Assembly: GCA_025602915.1 (NCBI GenBank)
Contig: JAHLJZ010000007.1
Span: 310,001-374,000 of the forward strand
DNA length: 64,000 nucleotides
Direction: 5' to 3'
Source of the DNA: Paraphysoderma sedebokerense
Taxonomy: Eukaryota; Blastocladiomycota; Physodermatomycetes; Physodermatales; Physodermataceae
Of this stretch, positions 1-11,308 are shown in pieces. A program made the position numbers and the translations under genes. Within the stretch, counting starts at the first letter, position 1. Each line of letters starts with the position of its first letter. The notes beneath the pieces were generated by a model that was not told the origin of the DNA, searched no databases, and saw only the letters and a program-made list of their open reading frames with translations.

Positions 1-3000
1 GCCAATGGATCATCATCCGCTTCTTGAATGCTTGACAGACCCCTTCTTCTGAGTTTGCGATCCTTCCTAATGTCTCTAGCACCTTGGACAGTGCCTTCAT
101 TAATCATCGTTAGAGTATTTTGCAAATTGTTTTCGTTCACTTTGGCCGCTATCAAATCTGCTTCCAACTTTCTGACTTCTGATTCGAGGTCTTCTTGTCG
201 GCTTTCAGCATGTACCTTCTCTTTCTGTAGTATGTCATTTTCACTCTGCAATTTCTCCAATTCTGCTTTCAACTTATCACTTAAACTCTTCGACTGAACA
301 ATCTCATTCCGAATGCTATCAATCACCTGTTCCCAATTCTCAATACTTTCAACTCCATTTTCTACCCCACGGATACGATGCGACAGCTCTTTTAATTGCC
401 ATTCTCGAGAGTTCAACGTAGCCTGTACTTTAGCCAAGCTGCTTCTTAGCTCTTCAACTTCTAAATTCAATGATACGTTTTCGGTTTCTAATTCTGAGAT
501 TTTGGATTCCAAAGCGGCAATATCGTTATCCTGGCTTGTTTGGACCTTTGTCTGTTGATTGAAGAGGTCCGATGTTGACTGGGATGCTGTTGAAAACGGA
601 TTACTGGGATCGTTCACCATTTGACTGACGCTGCTCAAAAATTTCGAATTCAACGGATCATGAAGATCACATTGGATCTCGAACGAAGATGTTGGAATTG
701 ACGCTTGGCATGTTCGGTCAATGGTTTGGGCGGACATGCTGTCAGTTTGAATATCGCAATCGATGAGATTGGGTATCGATTTTTGATTCGAAAAATATTG
801 CAGGTGTAATTTCGTTTCAATCTCTGATAGAGGGCCCTAATTAGCATTTGGCCACATCTATCGCATCTGCCGTAAGTATGATGAAATGAAAACGTACCTG
901 ATTTCAATTTTTCAATCTCCTCTTCTTTTTCTTTTACCAACCCATTTAATTCTTCGATTCTCTGACTTAAAGATTCTGCTTCCTGTTGCATATCTAATCT
1001 TTTAACTTTTTCTGTGGTGTCAAGTATAAGTGTCAGATTTGAGCTTTTCTGATATTGTGTCAAACGCGTGAACAAACCTTGATCCCATTTTAGCAGGACT
1101 TCGTCTTTTCCCATTACGACTTCCCTCAATCCTTGCTGTAGATCAGAAATAACATCTTGGGGATTGTCCACTGTGCTCGGTACAATTGATAACATTTCGT
1201 CGATGTTCAACTGTTTTGTCTGACTCTCTCCGGCATGATACTGAATGTCAGATTCCGACGGTTGAGACGGGTTACCCATGGTGAGTGAGGCGGCAAGTTC
1301 TTGTTGAAGCGACTTTATCAAGCGAACATGGGGTGAGTCAATCGGGGGACTGACAGATACTTTTTAGAACAGCACTAAACTTGTAATGAAGTACTTACTT
1401 TTCCAAGAGACCCTAGCATTGGTCCCAACCCATGACTTGTCTGCTTTCCTGACGTAGCACCCGTTTTATTGCCTGATGCATTTACGCCCTGTCCACCAGG
1501 CATTTCAGCATTTACAGCACTCCATTTAACGATGTCTTCCCTTTCTGATTTTAGTTTGTCCACAGATTCTTGCAATCCTTGATTTTCCTCCTTCAAGACT
1601 TCCAATTCTGCTTGTAAAGTTTCCAGTTCCTGTAGTCGTGCTTCCGCCGCCGTTAGATTCGTGAAGAGTTGCTCGTTTTCTTCGAGGGCCTATTGCCATA
1701 TGGGTTGGTATAATCCAAAATTATCTATAACTTTGGCACTATACCTTCGTGTATTCCTTCATCACTTCATCCAGTTCGGCCGTTAATCGCGCAATTTCCT
1801 CCTCTTTTGATTCGAGTAGTTGATTCCATTTATCTTCGTTTTCTTTACACCCCGCAAACCAAAAGAAAAATCGTCAATATGGAGCAATTCACAAAAGTAA
1901 GAAACATGTAAAACTTACCCAACAATTCATCGACCTGCTCCCGCAATTCCCCAACCACTGCTCTACTCTGGGTCGCAACCAATTGAAATCTTTCAGCTCT
2001 TCCTTCTAACTCTTCAATTTGAAAGAAATAATCTCCTTCGGCGTTCTTCATTTCATTCACTTCCTTTTTCTTACTGGCGACTTCATTCTTCAATTCTTCA
2101 ATTTTTAGATTTAAATGCTCAATCTTGTCCTCGTAATCTCGAATAGCGTGGCTCGAGTGCTTTTCAACCTCATGAATTTTTTTCGTGAGATCAGCTACCC
2201 GTCTCCTCAGTTGTGTCTTGGACGTAGCCGAAACACTACTAGCGAAGCTACTGGTTTCCAAAACGTCATCTTCATCTTCTGAAACGGAATCGAACTGAGA
2301 CTGGATATTGCTGCGTCGATCACCCCTACTAGTGAACGCTTCAAAATGTGCATCTTCGTGCTTAGATCCGTTAGGTGATTCCTCATTAGAATCAACAATG
2401 GAGCCATGTGATGAATTGGATATTGATCGGTCATGTAAGGTTAGAAGTCTATCTAATGCGTCGTTATTATCGTTTTCTGGGATAATCGACGCATCGTTTA
2501 AACCGTCTTGGTTGAATCGGACAGGAGATATTGAACGATCAAATTGTATGAGATTAGAATGGTGAGAACGATTGGTAGGAGATTCAGGCATAAATGATTG
2601 TGAAAATGTCTGCTGAATTTGAGCAATTGGTGAATGAGTACATTGTTCGTCAACGCAAACATGCTGTTGGAGTTGGTAGAGCTCTGCAAGAGACGGTTCA
2701 GCTGCATCCGTGGTAGCAGGTTGAGTCGGGGTAGTGGTGTTGGACGATAAGAGATCCGATTTTACAGGGGAAAATAGCAGTGCGGACAAATCTGATATTT
2801 TTTGTGCGCTATCGGTCTTGTTCTCTTCGCTCGAAGTTTGAAAGTATTGTTGTTGGGGAGTACTGTTAGAAGATGAAGCCGGGGATGACGTCGCATTTGG
2901 TTCAGTATCTCTTTCATTTTGTATGGATGATCCTGTTCTTCGCTTCCTCCAAGATTTCAAGGCTGAAGATTTCGAGATATGATTTTGTGTCAACATAGAT

Positions 3001-3974
3001 GATCGAGGTCGTGATGACAAAGGTGATATCACATAACTCGAGGGTGTAATCGTGCTGGTGCTCCCTATCGTCCCTGTAGCCGGGCTACTCATCAGTTCAT
3101 GGCTTGACTGGTTCTTTATATCCTTCGGGTTGAATTTAACCGGGGATATGATTCCATCCAGAAATGAGAAATTTCCCTTCGTTCTTCCATTCGTTGGGGT
3201 CACTTCCACATCTGCACCTGCATCCTCGCCCATTCCATTCCTTTGATCGCTTATTTCGTGTCCATTTACATTCTCCTCTGTAGTAGTGATACTCAACTGT
3301 TTACTTAAGTCTTCCAATTGCTCTTTCTCCAACTGAACATCAGCAAGTTCACTTTCGGCCATAGCTTTCACCAGACCTTTTCCGGTATCATCAAGCAAAG
3401 CAACACCGTACTTCTCCTCGTGCTTTTGTATTTCGCTTGCTAATATCGCAATCGTTACATACCCGTGTTCCGAATGATGTATGATATAGGCAATGAGGTC
3501 GGAGATAGTATATTGAGAAGGATCCGACGGAAGAGTGGGTTTTGGGTCAACAGTATGGCCGATGAGAAATGATAACTCATCGTCTAGATTTACAGGCTGT
3601 TCAAAGTATTAAGGTAACGGAAAGAAATAGAAAGAAAAGGAGCATTTAGTTTTCGACTGGCATGTTTGGAGGATAACGTGTTCCACATTAAGAATGGGAA
3701 GAGCAGTCCAGTACGTTGAGTAGATAGACAATTGAACTACTCAGTATATCTAGATAGTCTGCAATTACAATATACTAAGGCCAATTCTTCTAGAAATACA
3801 GTCCCAATGTTGCTTGCCGGTTCCCATTTCGTGATCGCAATCTTCCGGGATCAACCCAATGTAGAGTACAGAACATACCTCATCCTGTTTTTCATTATCT
3901 CCTTCAAGAATTTTATTCAACCGTAAATCGACATCGGAAATATTATGGAATAGTGAGTCGTCCAGGGAAGCCAT
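1..3974 (-). CDS. Large coiled-coil protein, C-terminus beyond window
   Basis: Not recognised. Six exons read on the minus strand: 3974-3879, 3596-1919, 1842-1745, 1689-1399, 1312-898 and 823 to beyond 1; phases agree throughout and give about 1,133 visible residues. The first ATG is at 3974 (start MASLDDSLFHNISDVDLRL). Residues ~33-130 are a helical region (PVNLDDELSFLIGHTVD), ~130-400 are low-complexity Ser/Thr/Asn-rich, and from ~400 on almost everything is heptad-like coiled coil rich in Glu, Lys and Leu, broken by a linker near residues 840-930. Three short copies of an S-P-V-K/R motif (IISPVKF, LLFSPVK, SISPVRF) lie in the disordered part and match the CDK target consensus S/T-P-x-K/R. 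Such architecture is common in Golgi, spindle-pole or centrosomal tethers, but nothing visible decides between them. The gene lies downstream of the Coq11 gene on the same strand. Confidence 0.85.
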
Positions 3975-4349
3975 CAGTAGCGCTAATCTAGTCGTGAACA
4001 CAAAAGTGGCTCTTCGAACGGGAAACCGATAGATTGCACTAATATTGCAGGCGTGAGAATTAAGATTTACTTCCACAACTCGAATTTATGGTAAAGAAAT
4101 ATCACCTGACAGAAAGCGGAACGGTGTGGGCTTCCGATATGTAATGAGTGACAATGGGAACGAGAGGGGAATGAGTGGTGAACAAATTGTTAACAAGTGT
4201 CCGAAAGTTGTCGCGAATACGGTCTCGCGCACGAAAATTCAGCATATTGCCCCGCGATAATGGAGGATGTTCCTTCATATATAGCATTTTATTATCCATG
4301 AAAAAATTATGAGAAATCAATTCTACAACGGCCTTTCCATCAAACGACA
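3975..4349. other. Spacer between Coq11 gene and coiled-coil gene
   Basis: Short spacer between two minus-strand genes. It should hold the 3' end of the Coq11 transcript and the promoter or 5' UTR of the coiled-coil gene. It contains an 82-codon open frame (listed separately) and nothing else I can name. Confidence 0.5.
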
Positions 4350-4350
4350 T
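4102..4350 (-). other. Open frame of doubtful status overlapping the Coq11 stop
   Basis: An ATG-started frame of 82 codons begins on the last base of the Coq11 stop codon (TAATG) and runs to 4102. The translation (start MSFDGKAVVELISHNFFMD) has a mixed, protein-like composition but matches nothing I know. It could be chance, an upstream ORF in the 5' leader of the coiled-coil gene, or an unannotated first exon of that gene. I could not find a convincing splice junction joining it in phase to the exon starting at 3974. Confidence 0.15.
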
Positions 4351-5719
4351 TAGAAATCTTCGGCCAACATCGGTAATTCTTGACACTCCACTATTCCTGA
4401 TCCCTTTAAAATGGCACTCACAGCTGCGTCTGCCACAGTATGAACATCCAAGGGGGGTGGCGGAGATGGCAAACGAATTGGTAATGGCAAGCTAGCGACA
4501 GCCCTCGCAAAAGAGTTGACCCCGGCAACGGGAATCGTGACGGGCCTTGCTGGAGAATACATCAGTCCTAAGAGGAAATATAATAGATCAGCCTTCGGTA
4601 ATCGATAAAGAACGATATTGGATGTGAAAAGTGATCTATAAAGGGAAGTTACCAACCTGGTCGAAGAGACACAAATCTCAGCTCTTCAGATTCCGCGACC
4701 ATATGAGAAATCAATTCTTCAGCTTCTCTCTTCGATGAAACGTATCGTGATATTCCGATCATGGACAATATCCGTTCAGGTAGAATTGCAGACGCTGAGA
4801 GATAAATGAATGCCGAGGATGGGATAGAGAGGGGCTTGCTGGTATTGTACTCGTTGCGGCTAGCAATGAAGGTATTAGCGACTACAAGAGCTAAGAAAAA
4901 TCTTGTCAGCGTAATCATTTCTATTGCATAGCAAAATCACGCCTCATCAACTCTGTAGTGAAAACCAATAATATACCAGTGTCATGGTTCATTCGTTCGT
5001 AAGAAACTTCTCCTGTATGCTGACGACCCCGCATCATCTCTGTCGCAAATCCAGCAGAACTGGAGATGAAATCTGAGATAGACCTTGAATTCGCGATATG
5101 TTTGTAGGCCGACGATTCGAATAATGTGCCCACCGAATGAATCACCGAATGGCAGGACGTCAGTTGCTGTTGGTACGACGTCGGATCGAATGAATCTGCC
5201 TAAGTGAGTTTTGAGCTTCCGAGTACCTCAGAGAGTATAACACAGTCATCAAATCTGGATCAACATACGCTAATCCAGCTAACCTGGAGAAGTGGAAACG
5301 AGCAAGTCAGTAAGCGGTCAAATTGGCAACCTGCATTTTGAATTCAAAATATACTTTATCAACCCAGCTCGGTCTTATATTATTAGGTGTATAAAAATTA
5401 ATCGGTTCGCCTTTTCGACTGAAAATGATCAATTTTAACAGGGAAATAGCCGTCAGAGTCATAAACCAATTGTGTTTGCAACCAAAATCTGACTTCAGTG
5501 AAAATTGGCCGCACCTAATACTAACAACTTCAAATCCTCTCGAAATCGCTTGCCGACATATGTGGAATCCTGATGGTAGAAATTCAGTGGAGGATAAGTG
5601 AAGAAGGAATGCACAATGTGCCCGACAACTGCGAAGACAACGCAAAATCAATGGAATAATTTACCAAGGAATCCTGTGCCACCAACGACAGCCACTCTAA
5701 GTGCCTGAGTGGGTGCCAT
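4350..5719 (-). CDS. COQ11: Coq11-like NAD(P)-binding protein (coenzyme Q synthome)
   Basis: Atypical short-chain dehydrogenase of the yeast Coq11 (YLR290C) family, which associates with the mitochondrial CoQ biosynthetic complex. Seven exons: 5719-5665, 5569-5515, 5418-5355, 5283-5269, 5199-4977, 4890-4657, 4567-4350; all phases close, giving 287 residues. Visible signatures: N-terminal Rossmann motif VVGGTGFLG (G13-x2-G16-x2-G19), family motif SRKGEP after the second strand, W-x3-V-x-W-x2-AD across the small exon, VIHSVGTLFE, YVSSKREAEE (Y-x3-K) and LRPGLMY. The fourth exon is only 15 nt (V-S-W-I-S); without it the reading frame meets a stop and the conserved V-x-W-x2-AD motif is lost. In some fungi Coq11 is fused to Coq10; no Coq10 START domain is visible here. 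It is divergent from the NOPCHAP1-like gene. Specific mitochondrial targeting is not obvious from the N terminus. Confidence 0.8.
5269..5283 (-). other. 15-nt microexon of the Coq11 gene
   Basis: Encodes V-S-W-I-S, flanked by CAG upstream and GTATGT downstream on the minus strand. Introns on either side are about 71 and 69 nt. It restores the family motif V-x-W-x2-AD between exons 3 and 5. Confidence 0.75.
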
Positions 5720-6262
5720 ACTGCGGTATTACTATTCTTAAATTAAAAGAAGCAGGACAACTGTAGTTTCAAAGGGCGATTGAAAGTTCGTGCTTGGTAA
5801 CCACAGGCGATTTGTCGCTATGTCAGCCAATCTCGGTGTAGATGAACCGATTTGCAGACAAAATGATATAACTACAGTCTACAATCAACAGAGGGATCAT
5901 GCATAGATTTTGACCAAAACTAATTGCGGCAATTTATTACAATCAGTAGGGCCGCGGTCTCCCCCAAAGTCATGGTTGAATAAATACATAGTTCTATGCG
6001 TGGGTAATGTCTACATAGCCTCAATTGGCATGCCGTTTCCAGAGTTACCTCTATTTACAGAATGAATTATATTCGAGTCTCCCTTTGATGTAGTTTATCA
6101 ACCAACTTCGATTGCGAAAGAATGTCGAAATGAATTCCTTTTGTTCCAATTCACCTTCAGCCACACTTCCGCTTTTCAACTTTTTTTGATTGCTTCACTG
6201 GCGCCTCCCTTCGAACTGAATTCCAATCTATCTACCTCATCTCTTACAGAAATAGCACGGGA
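5720..6262. promoter_or_regulatory. Divergent intergenic region Coq11 / NOPCHAP1-like
   Basis: 543 nt between two divergently read start codons, so it should hold both promoters. It is AT-rich with no long open frame in either direction that looks coding. I see no recognisable operator or RNA gene. Confidence 0.5.
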
Positions 6263-7635
6263 ATGGCACAGAGTAACCTTCCCTCGTCATCCTCTTCACA
6301 AGATCTTCTGGATATTGAAAAGTCGTCATCCTGTAAGTAGCATGTTCGATGGTCAAATGGGATGTGGCCTGATTTTTGCTAACCCCAGATTGTTTCTTAT
6401 ATGCCTTAACCCTGTCAGCAACACCATTTCTTTTTGTACCTCCGACTTCTTCTTCATCCGACATAAATTCATCCAAGAAACCAGAAACATTTAAAGTTGA
6501 TGTGAACTCTTCATGTACGGTCATTCTTTGTTCCTTCTCTTCTCATTACCACTGCTACTTATGCTAACGCAATTGGCACAAATCGTTCGATTTTTCTTTC
6601 TCGTTCTTCTATTATGCATTAATTATGCTTTGTATATTTCTATGCATCATCAATTTACCTTTCCTTGACGATTCTTTCGTTTACTGCACATTTGATGATT
6701 AGTACTAGCTCGCCTTTCGAGCTTTCTTCCGACATTAGAATCCTCAAACAAGGAGCTACAGTCAAATATTGCACAATTTGGTTCAAAGGAATTCGAATTG
6801 GAATGTACCAGCGATGATGAAGAAGACGCAGCTGCCGCCTTCAATGAAGAAAATAAGGGTAGGACAGACAGGAGAGATGGGCCGTTAGAAAAAGTGGAGG
6901 AAGATGAAAAAGTGTACATCGAAATGGTTCGGTCTTCTACTATTTTTCAATCCAGGCATTAAATGATTGATATTACTTGAAATGTCGCTAATTAGTCATT
7001 TTGCAATTCAGAACCTAGGTCTTGGTCTATTCGAATCCCGTCCCCTCCCTTCGCAGTCTGGCGATCCTAACCTCTTCATCCCATCCGGTAAAAGTGTAGC
7101 CACAAAGTCTAGTCGAAATTGTAAGATTCAAGATATATCGTCAACAACAAACTCTGCTTTGTCTGATTCCGCCTCAAATTTGAATTCAAAATGGAATGAA
7201 TCACTTGATCAGAATGTTGCAATGGAGAGTCAGAAAGAGAAAAACTATAATGAGCATGGGGAAAATCTGAACGCACTAGATTTTCCGACTGAGAATATAT
7301 CGTTGGAATCTGTCATTCACAATTTCTTGTTAGACGTGCAGGGACGCTCGGGGGATATCCAAACTCGAGACTTGAATGGATTAGTGCAAAATGGCGTTAG
7401 AGTTGATGATTCTTTAGGCTTAGGACTAGGTTTAGGACTAGGGTGCGGATTAGAAGGTCAGCGATATGAAAGTAGTGACAGTGATAGTGACAATGGTGGC
7501 AGTGATAGTGATGAAGATATGGATGAAGATTCAAGCAGCGACGGTACAAGCAGTGATGAAGGTAGTACTAGTAGTGATGAAGAGGAAACTGGAAAAGTAG
7601 GAGACAATATGGATGTAGATTTAATTGACCGATAA
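6263..7635 (+). CDS. NOPCHAP1: NOPCHAP1-like (DUF4598) box C/D snoRNP assembly factor
   Basis: Four exons: 6263-6332, 6419-6514, 6709-6926, 7012-7635; 335 residues. Two motifs recall the NOPCHAP1/C12orf45 family: SRLSSFLPTLESSNKEL near residues 55-72 (family pattern R-L-x-x-F-L-P-x-[ML]-x-x-A/S-N-x-x-L) and YIEMNLGLGLFE near residues 123-134, split by the third intron. In human cells this protein bridges the snoRNP core protein NOP58 and the R2TP/RUVBL chaperone, so a nuclear role in snoRNP biogenesis is inferred. The last third is low-complexity: a Gly-Leu repeat (~7420-7445) followed by a Ser-Asp-Glu acidic tail (~7470-7600). The protein is longer than animal homologues (~185 residues) because of this tail. 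Splice junctions were chosen because only they keep both motifs in frame. Confidence 0.65.
7416..7600 (+). repeat. Low-complexity Gly-Leu and Ser-Asp/Glu coding repeat
   Basis: Within the last exon of the NOPCHAP1-like gene, a TTAGGACTAGG-type repeat encodes alternating Gly-Leu, followed by AGTGATAGTGA-type repeats encoding Ser-Asp/Glu. Probably a slippage-prone acidic tail. Confidence 0.8.
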
Positions 7636-7814
7636 TATATGTAGAACATTTCGACATCTCGTATTTAACAGAATTGACTTACTATTTACAACGTTCAAGT
7701 ATACAACGAAATATGTATAATACGACAGGGACTTCTTTTAGGTTACAAGTACATCTTGATTCACATGTCTTTGATCGGAGAGAGATATCAAATATCATGA
7801 TACCATTTGTACAC

Positions 7815-8954
7815 TCATTTATTCCTGCCATTTCCTCGGCTGCTTCGTCCCCTTCTCAAACTGCTCACTTCCGTATATTTGACTGCTTCTCCCTTATTTG
7901 CGTTTTTGCGTTCAGTATTTGACTTATTAGCCGCTTCTGGCTGCGCATTTCTAGATCTCCTCGTCAAATATCTTGGCGCGAACTGCACGGTTGATTCTAA
8001 CAATTCATTCAACTCTTTATCTCGTTTATTAAGTGGTGCTTTACTTCTTCTCGTACCATTTTCCATTTTTTCGGATAGAGAATCAATTTTTGAGGGTTTA
8101 CTGACCTCATGAGTAGTTTCGAGTATCTCGGCTTTAGCAGGACCCGACTGGTCGAACAATTGTTGTTTTCGCTTGAGTTCCTTTAGGGTTAAGTTATCGT
8201 CATCGTCATTACGCCTTTCCGTTTCTTCTTCGTCATCTGTAGCATCTGGTGACGGTACAACCGACGAGGTTGACACTTTTGATTTAGTTAACGGTTGATC
8301 TGACTTCGGTTTGTCCCCTGATGCTTTCTCAATTTTGACCTTTTTTAATGCTGGGCCGCTTATATCCGATTTATCGACCGTTTCTGATACAGCATCGAAA
8401 TGAGGGTTGTTTCTCTTTCGGTCGGTAAAATCGGATGCAGGAGCTGATTCTGTGAATTCAAATGTGGGAGATTCTTCATGGCGATCGATGATGTATTCTT
8501 CTGCCGGATCATGATCAGTTGGAACAGGCGTGTAAAGGCAAGGGGAATTCATTGAAAGGTTATTTTGGTCTAGATGACAGGTCAAAGATGGCTCCGGGTT
8601 GTAAAAGTTGTTGATTGTCGGGGAGAAATTCAGAATTGATTCACACTGCTCTTTCCCCGAGGGTAGTAGAGCAAGTGGAGCAAGGGAGGAAGGGGAAGAT
8701 TGGGTAGATCGTGAATGGTGATAATTATGTGCTGTTGAGGAATTCAGATCGGCTACAACTTTCTGATCTGTCTTTTCTAAACCTGCGGTAGTGAAAGAAA
8801 CCTGTCTTCCATTGTCCCCGTTACTTCGCCTTCGGGTAGCCTCTGTCTCAAATTTCCCACTTGCGTGCTGATTGTTGCTGTTCGTCCTTGAAGCCGAGTC
8901 CGGTATTGCAGACAATCTTTCAATAGGGCGAAAATTGACAGAATTTTTCGCCAT
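7815..8954 (-). CDS. Disordered basic/acidic protein of unknown function
   Basis: Single-exon frame of 379 residues from the ATG at 8954 (start MAKNSVNFRPIERL); the frame is open 23 codons further upstream but without another good ATG. The sequence is mostly disordered: Ser/Asn-rich N terminus, a lysine-rich stretch with ALKKVKIEK (possible nuclear signal) near residue 215, an acidic run DDEEETERRNDDDD near 255, a short predicted helix LTLKELKRKQQLFDQ, a second helix-like segment KRDKELNELLEST near 325, and an Arg-Ser-Gly-rich C terminus. No domain is recognised. The composition suggests a nuclear, nucleic-acid-associated protein, which is inference only. It is convergent with the NOPCHAP1-like gene (179 nt between stops) and divergent from ADE1. 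Confidence 0.7.
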   Translation of the reverse strand: MAKNSVNFRPIERLSAIPDSASRTNSNNQHASGKFETEATRRRSNGDNGRQVSFTTAGLEKTDQKVVADLNSSTAHNYHHSRSTQSSPSSLAPLALLPSGKEQCESILNFSPTINNFYNPEPSLTCHLDQNNLSMNSPCLYTPVPTDHDPAEEYIIDRHEESPTFEFTESAPASDFTDRKRNNPHFDAVSETVDKSDISGPALKKVKIEKASGDKPKSDQPLTKSKVSTSSVVPSPDATDDEEETERRNDDDDNLTLKELKRKQQLFDQSGPAKAEILETTHEVSKPSKIDSLSEKMENGTRRSKAPLNKRDKELNELLESTVQFAPRYLTRRSRNAQPEAANKSNTERKNANKGEAVKYTEVSSLRRGRSSRGNGRNK

Positions 8955-9867
8955 CGTTCTCTGAAACTTACAGTTCAAAGGTAGATATACAACCGGATTA
9001 ATATGAGACTTGGAGTAAGACAAATTTCAGAAAGAATGGGCAAAAACTCTAATGAATCTTAACAAACCTGTTTGGTGACACTTTCGTTCACATTGAGGTC
9101 ATCTGGCAGGTGAATATATCGAATAGTTTTCGAATGTATAAACATCATTTCCAGTTGAGAGCTGCATCGAGACTTTTTTTTTTGCACAACAAAAATGAAT
9201 AGCTTTGTCAGGGACAGAGACCGAATCACGAACAAAGTGAAAATGCAAGGCGAACTCTAAAAGATAAAAGAAATCAAACTTGTGCTATTACATTAAGTCG
9301 TTGTAATGTTACATCCCCTAATGTGACGCTGGGTACAAAGTGATTTTAGTTGGACGATCTTTTTCACGTAATTGAAGTATGTGAAAACAGCAGTTACTTC
9401 AAGTCGTCATCGACGTGGTCCACTTTTCCGTAGACGAGGCAATTCGTTTGCAATTCAAATGTAGCGTACTGCGAGACCAGAGAATGAATGAATATGGCGA
9501 GAGTGTTGAACTGTTGTTTCAATTTCTGCTTCATAATTTGGCCGATCTGGATTTTGGAATTGGAATGACGAGCAAGAGGACGGCCCGCGTACTTAATCTT
9601 TTGCTTTCCGAACGACGCTGACGTCCAGTGAGTTATCAGAGAGGGAAATGAATATTTTCTCTGAGTAAGGGAGTTATCTGATAAGGCAGTCAAAGCATGA
9701 AATTATTACGTCCAGAATGGGTTTTGTACACACTCGATTGCCTACAATCTGAATGTGCAGATCACCTGATTTCGGCCGAGCATCAGATAAGGGGACCCGA
9801 AGTTACATTCGGTTCAAAAATTTAGCAACAGTTTGCAAACTCTCTCTTTCTCAAATTCTGATTTTAT
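8955..9867. promoter_or_regulatory. Divergent intergenic region unknown gene / ADE1
   Basis: 913 nt upstream of two divergent genes. Overlapping short frames on both strands around 9394-9693 are mutually antisense and show no protein-like pattern. No RNA gene or repeat seen. Confidence 0.4.
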
Positions 9868-11308
9868 ATGGCCGTCTTGCACAGCGACTGTCCAGATCTT
9901 AAACTTCTCGCCAGAGGAAAAGTGAGAGACCTCTACGATGTAGACAAGAATTCACTTCTCTTTGTGGCCACTGATCGACTTTCGGCGTTTGATGTAATCA
10001 TGAAAAATGTATTTTGGACTCATTACATCTCTGTATGAATATCATTCGTTGTAACTAATTATTGTCAAAATGTGTTGCTAGGGTGTTCCGAATAAAGGCA
10101 AAATTTTAACCCAAATCTCAACTTTTTGGTTCAACCTCCTTCAAGATGTCATTCCAAATCACCTTATTACCGCGGATATTAATCAAATGCCAGAATCAGT
10201 GCAGAAATATAAGGAACAATTAAAAGGTCGATGCCTTTTGGTAAAAAAATTAAAAGTGCTGCCAATCGAAGCGATAGTCAGAGGATACATCACAGGTTTG
10301 TTGGAATTTTTTTTTTTGCTTTCATGTGACAGAGTGTGGCAGAAGCATGTTAAACTAATTATCTCACTTATACTTTGTGCGGACGAAAATAGGATCGGGT
10401 TGGAAGGAATATCAAAAAAGTCAAACGATTTGTGGAATACCTTTACCGAAGGGTTTAGTTGAATCACAAAAATTGGAGAAACCGTTATTCACTCCGAGCA
10501 CGAAAGCGGCTGTCGGCGAACATGGTATATGGTTGACTGATCTTCTATTGCTATGTATCGGCTATTAACTGTTTAATTGTGTATTTCGATCAACTTCTGT
10601 CAGACGAGAATATCCATCCTTCTAAAGGTATCCTCGTACGATTTGATATTCTTTATATACGAGTTATCGAACCCTATAATTAATCAAATTTCTATAGTTG
10701 CTGAAATAATAGGAGCTGATTTAGCAAAGAAAGTTGAAGAGGCCGCTATCAAGTTATACACAAAAGTATTATTTTTTTTTGCCTGAAACTTTTGCTTCTG
10801 CCGCTAACCATTTTGCGAAAGGCTTCTGAATATGCAGTTACAAAAGGCATTATCATCGCTGATACAAAATTTGAATTCGGTGTAGACGAAAATAACAAGC
10901 TATATTTGATTGATGAGGTGCTGACCCCAGGTGTGTTATTTATCACATTCTTCTCCTTTGTCCACTCTCTACTATTTCTCTCATTATACTAGCTGACTAA
11001 TTGGAATATCCGTCTTAGACTCTTCCCGATTTTGGCCGGCCAATGAGTATACTCCGGGTGGCACACAAAACAGGTACAGATCTACTTAATTCAGCCTTAT
11101 CGTCTACTGGTTCATTAATATCACCCCTACTCTATTGCTTTCTATTCACAGTTTCGATAAACAATATGTTCGTAATTTCCTCCTTTCTCTGCCTACTTTT
11201 GATAAAACTGAAGGTGTAGAGCTACCAGTAGATATAGTGAATGAGACCTTGAAAAAATATGAACAAGTGGTAGAAATGTTGACAGGTAGTACAGTTGTAT
11301 GTCAATGA
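9868..11308 (+). CDS. ADE1: SAICAR synthetase (phosphoribosylaminoimidazole-succinocarboxamide synthase)
   Basis: Cytosolic enzyme of de novo purine synthesis: CAIR + aspartate + ATP to SAICAR. Eight exons: 9868-10008, 10082-10295, 10393-10524, 10604-10627, 10698-10765, 10822-10930, 11019-11073, 11152-11308; 299 residues, the normal length for the stand-alone fungal enzyme. Conserved motifs in order: [49 protein letters not shown] (across an intron), [28 protein letters not shown] (across an intron), EYTPGG and SFDKQYVR. The fourth exon is only 24 nt (D-E-N-I-H-P-S-K). No fusion to AIR carboxylase, unlike the animal PAICS. Identification is secure. Confidence 0.97.

Noticed and set aside
9394-9693. 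Overlapping frames on both strands (99 and 68 codons) upstream of ADE1
   Set aside because: Mutually antisense, low complexity of evidence, no protein-like motif, and located in a divergent promoter region.
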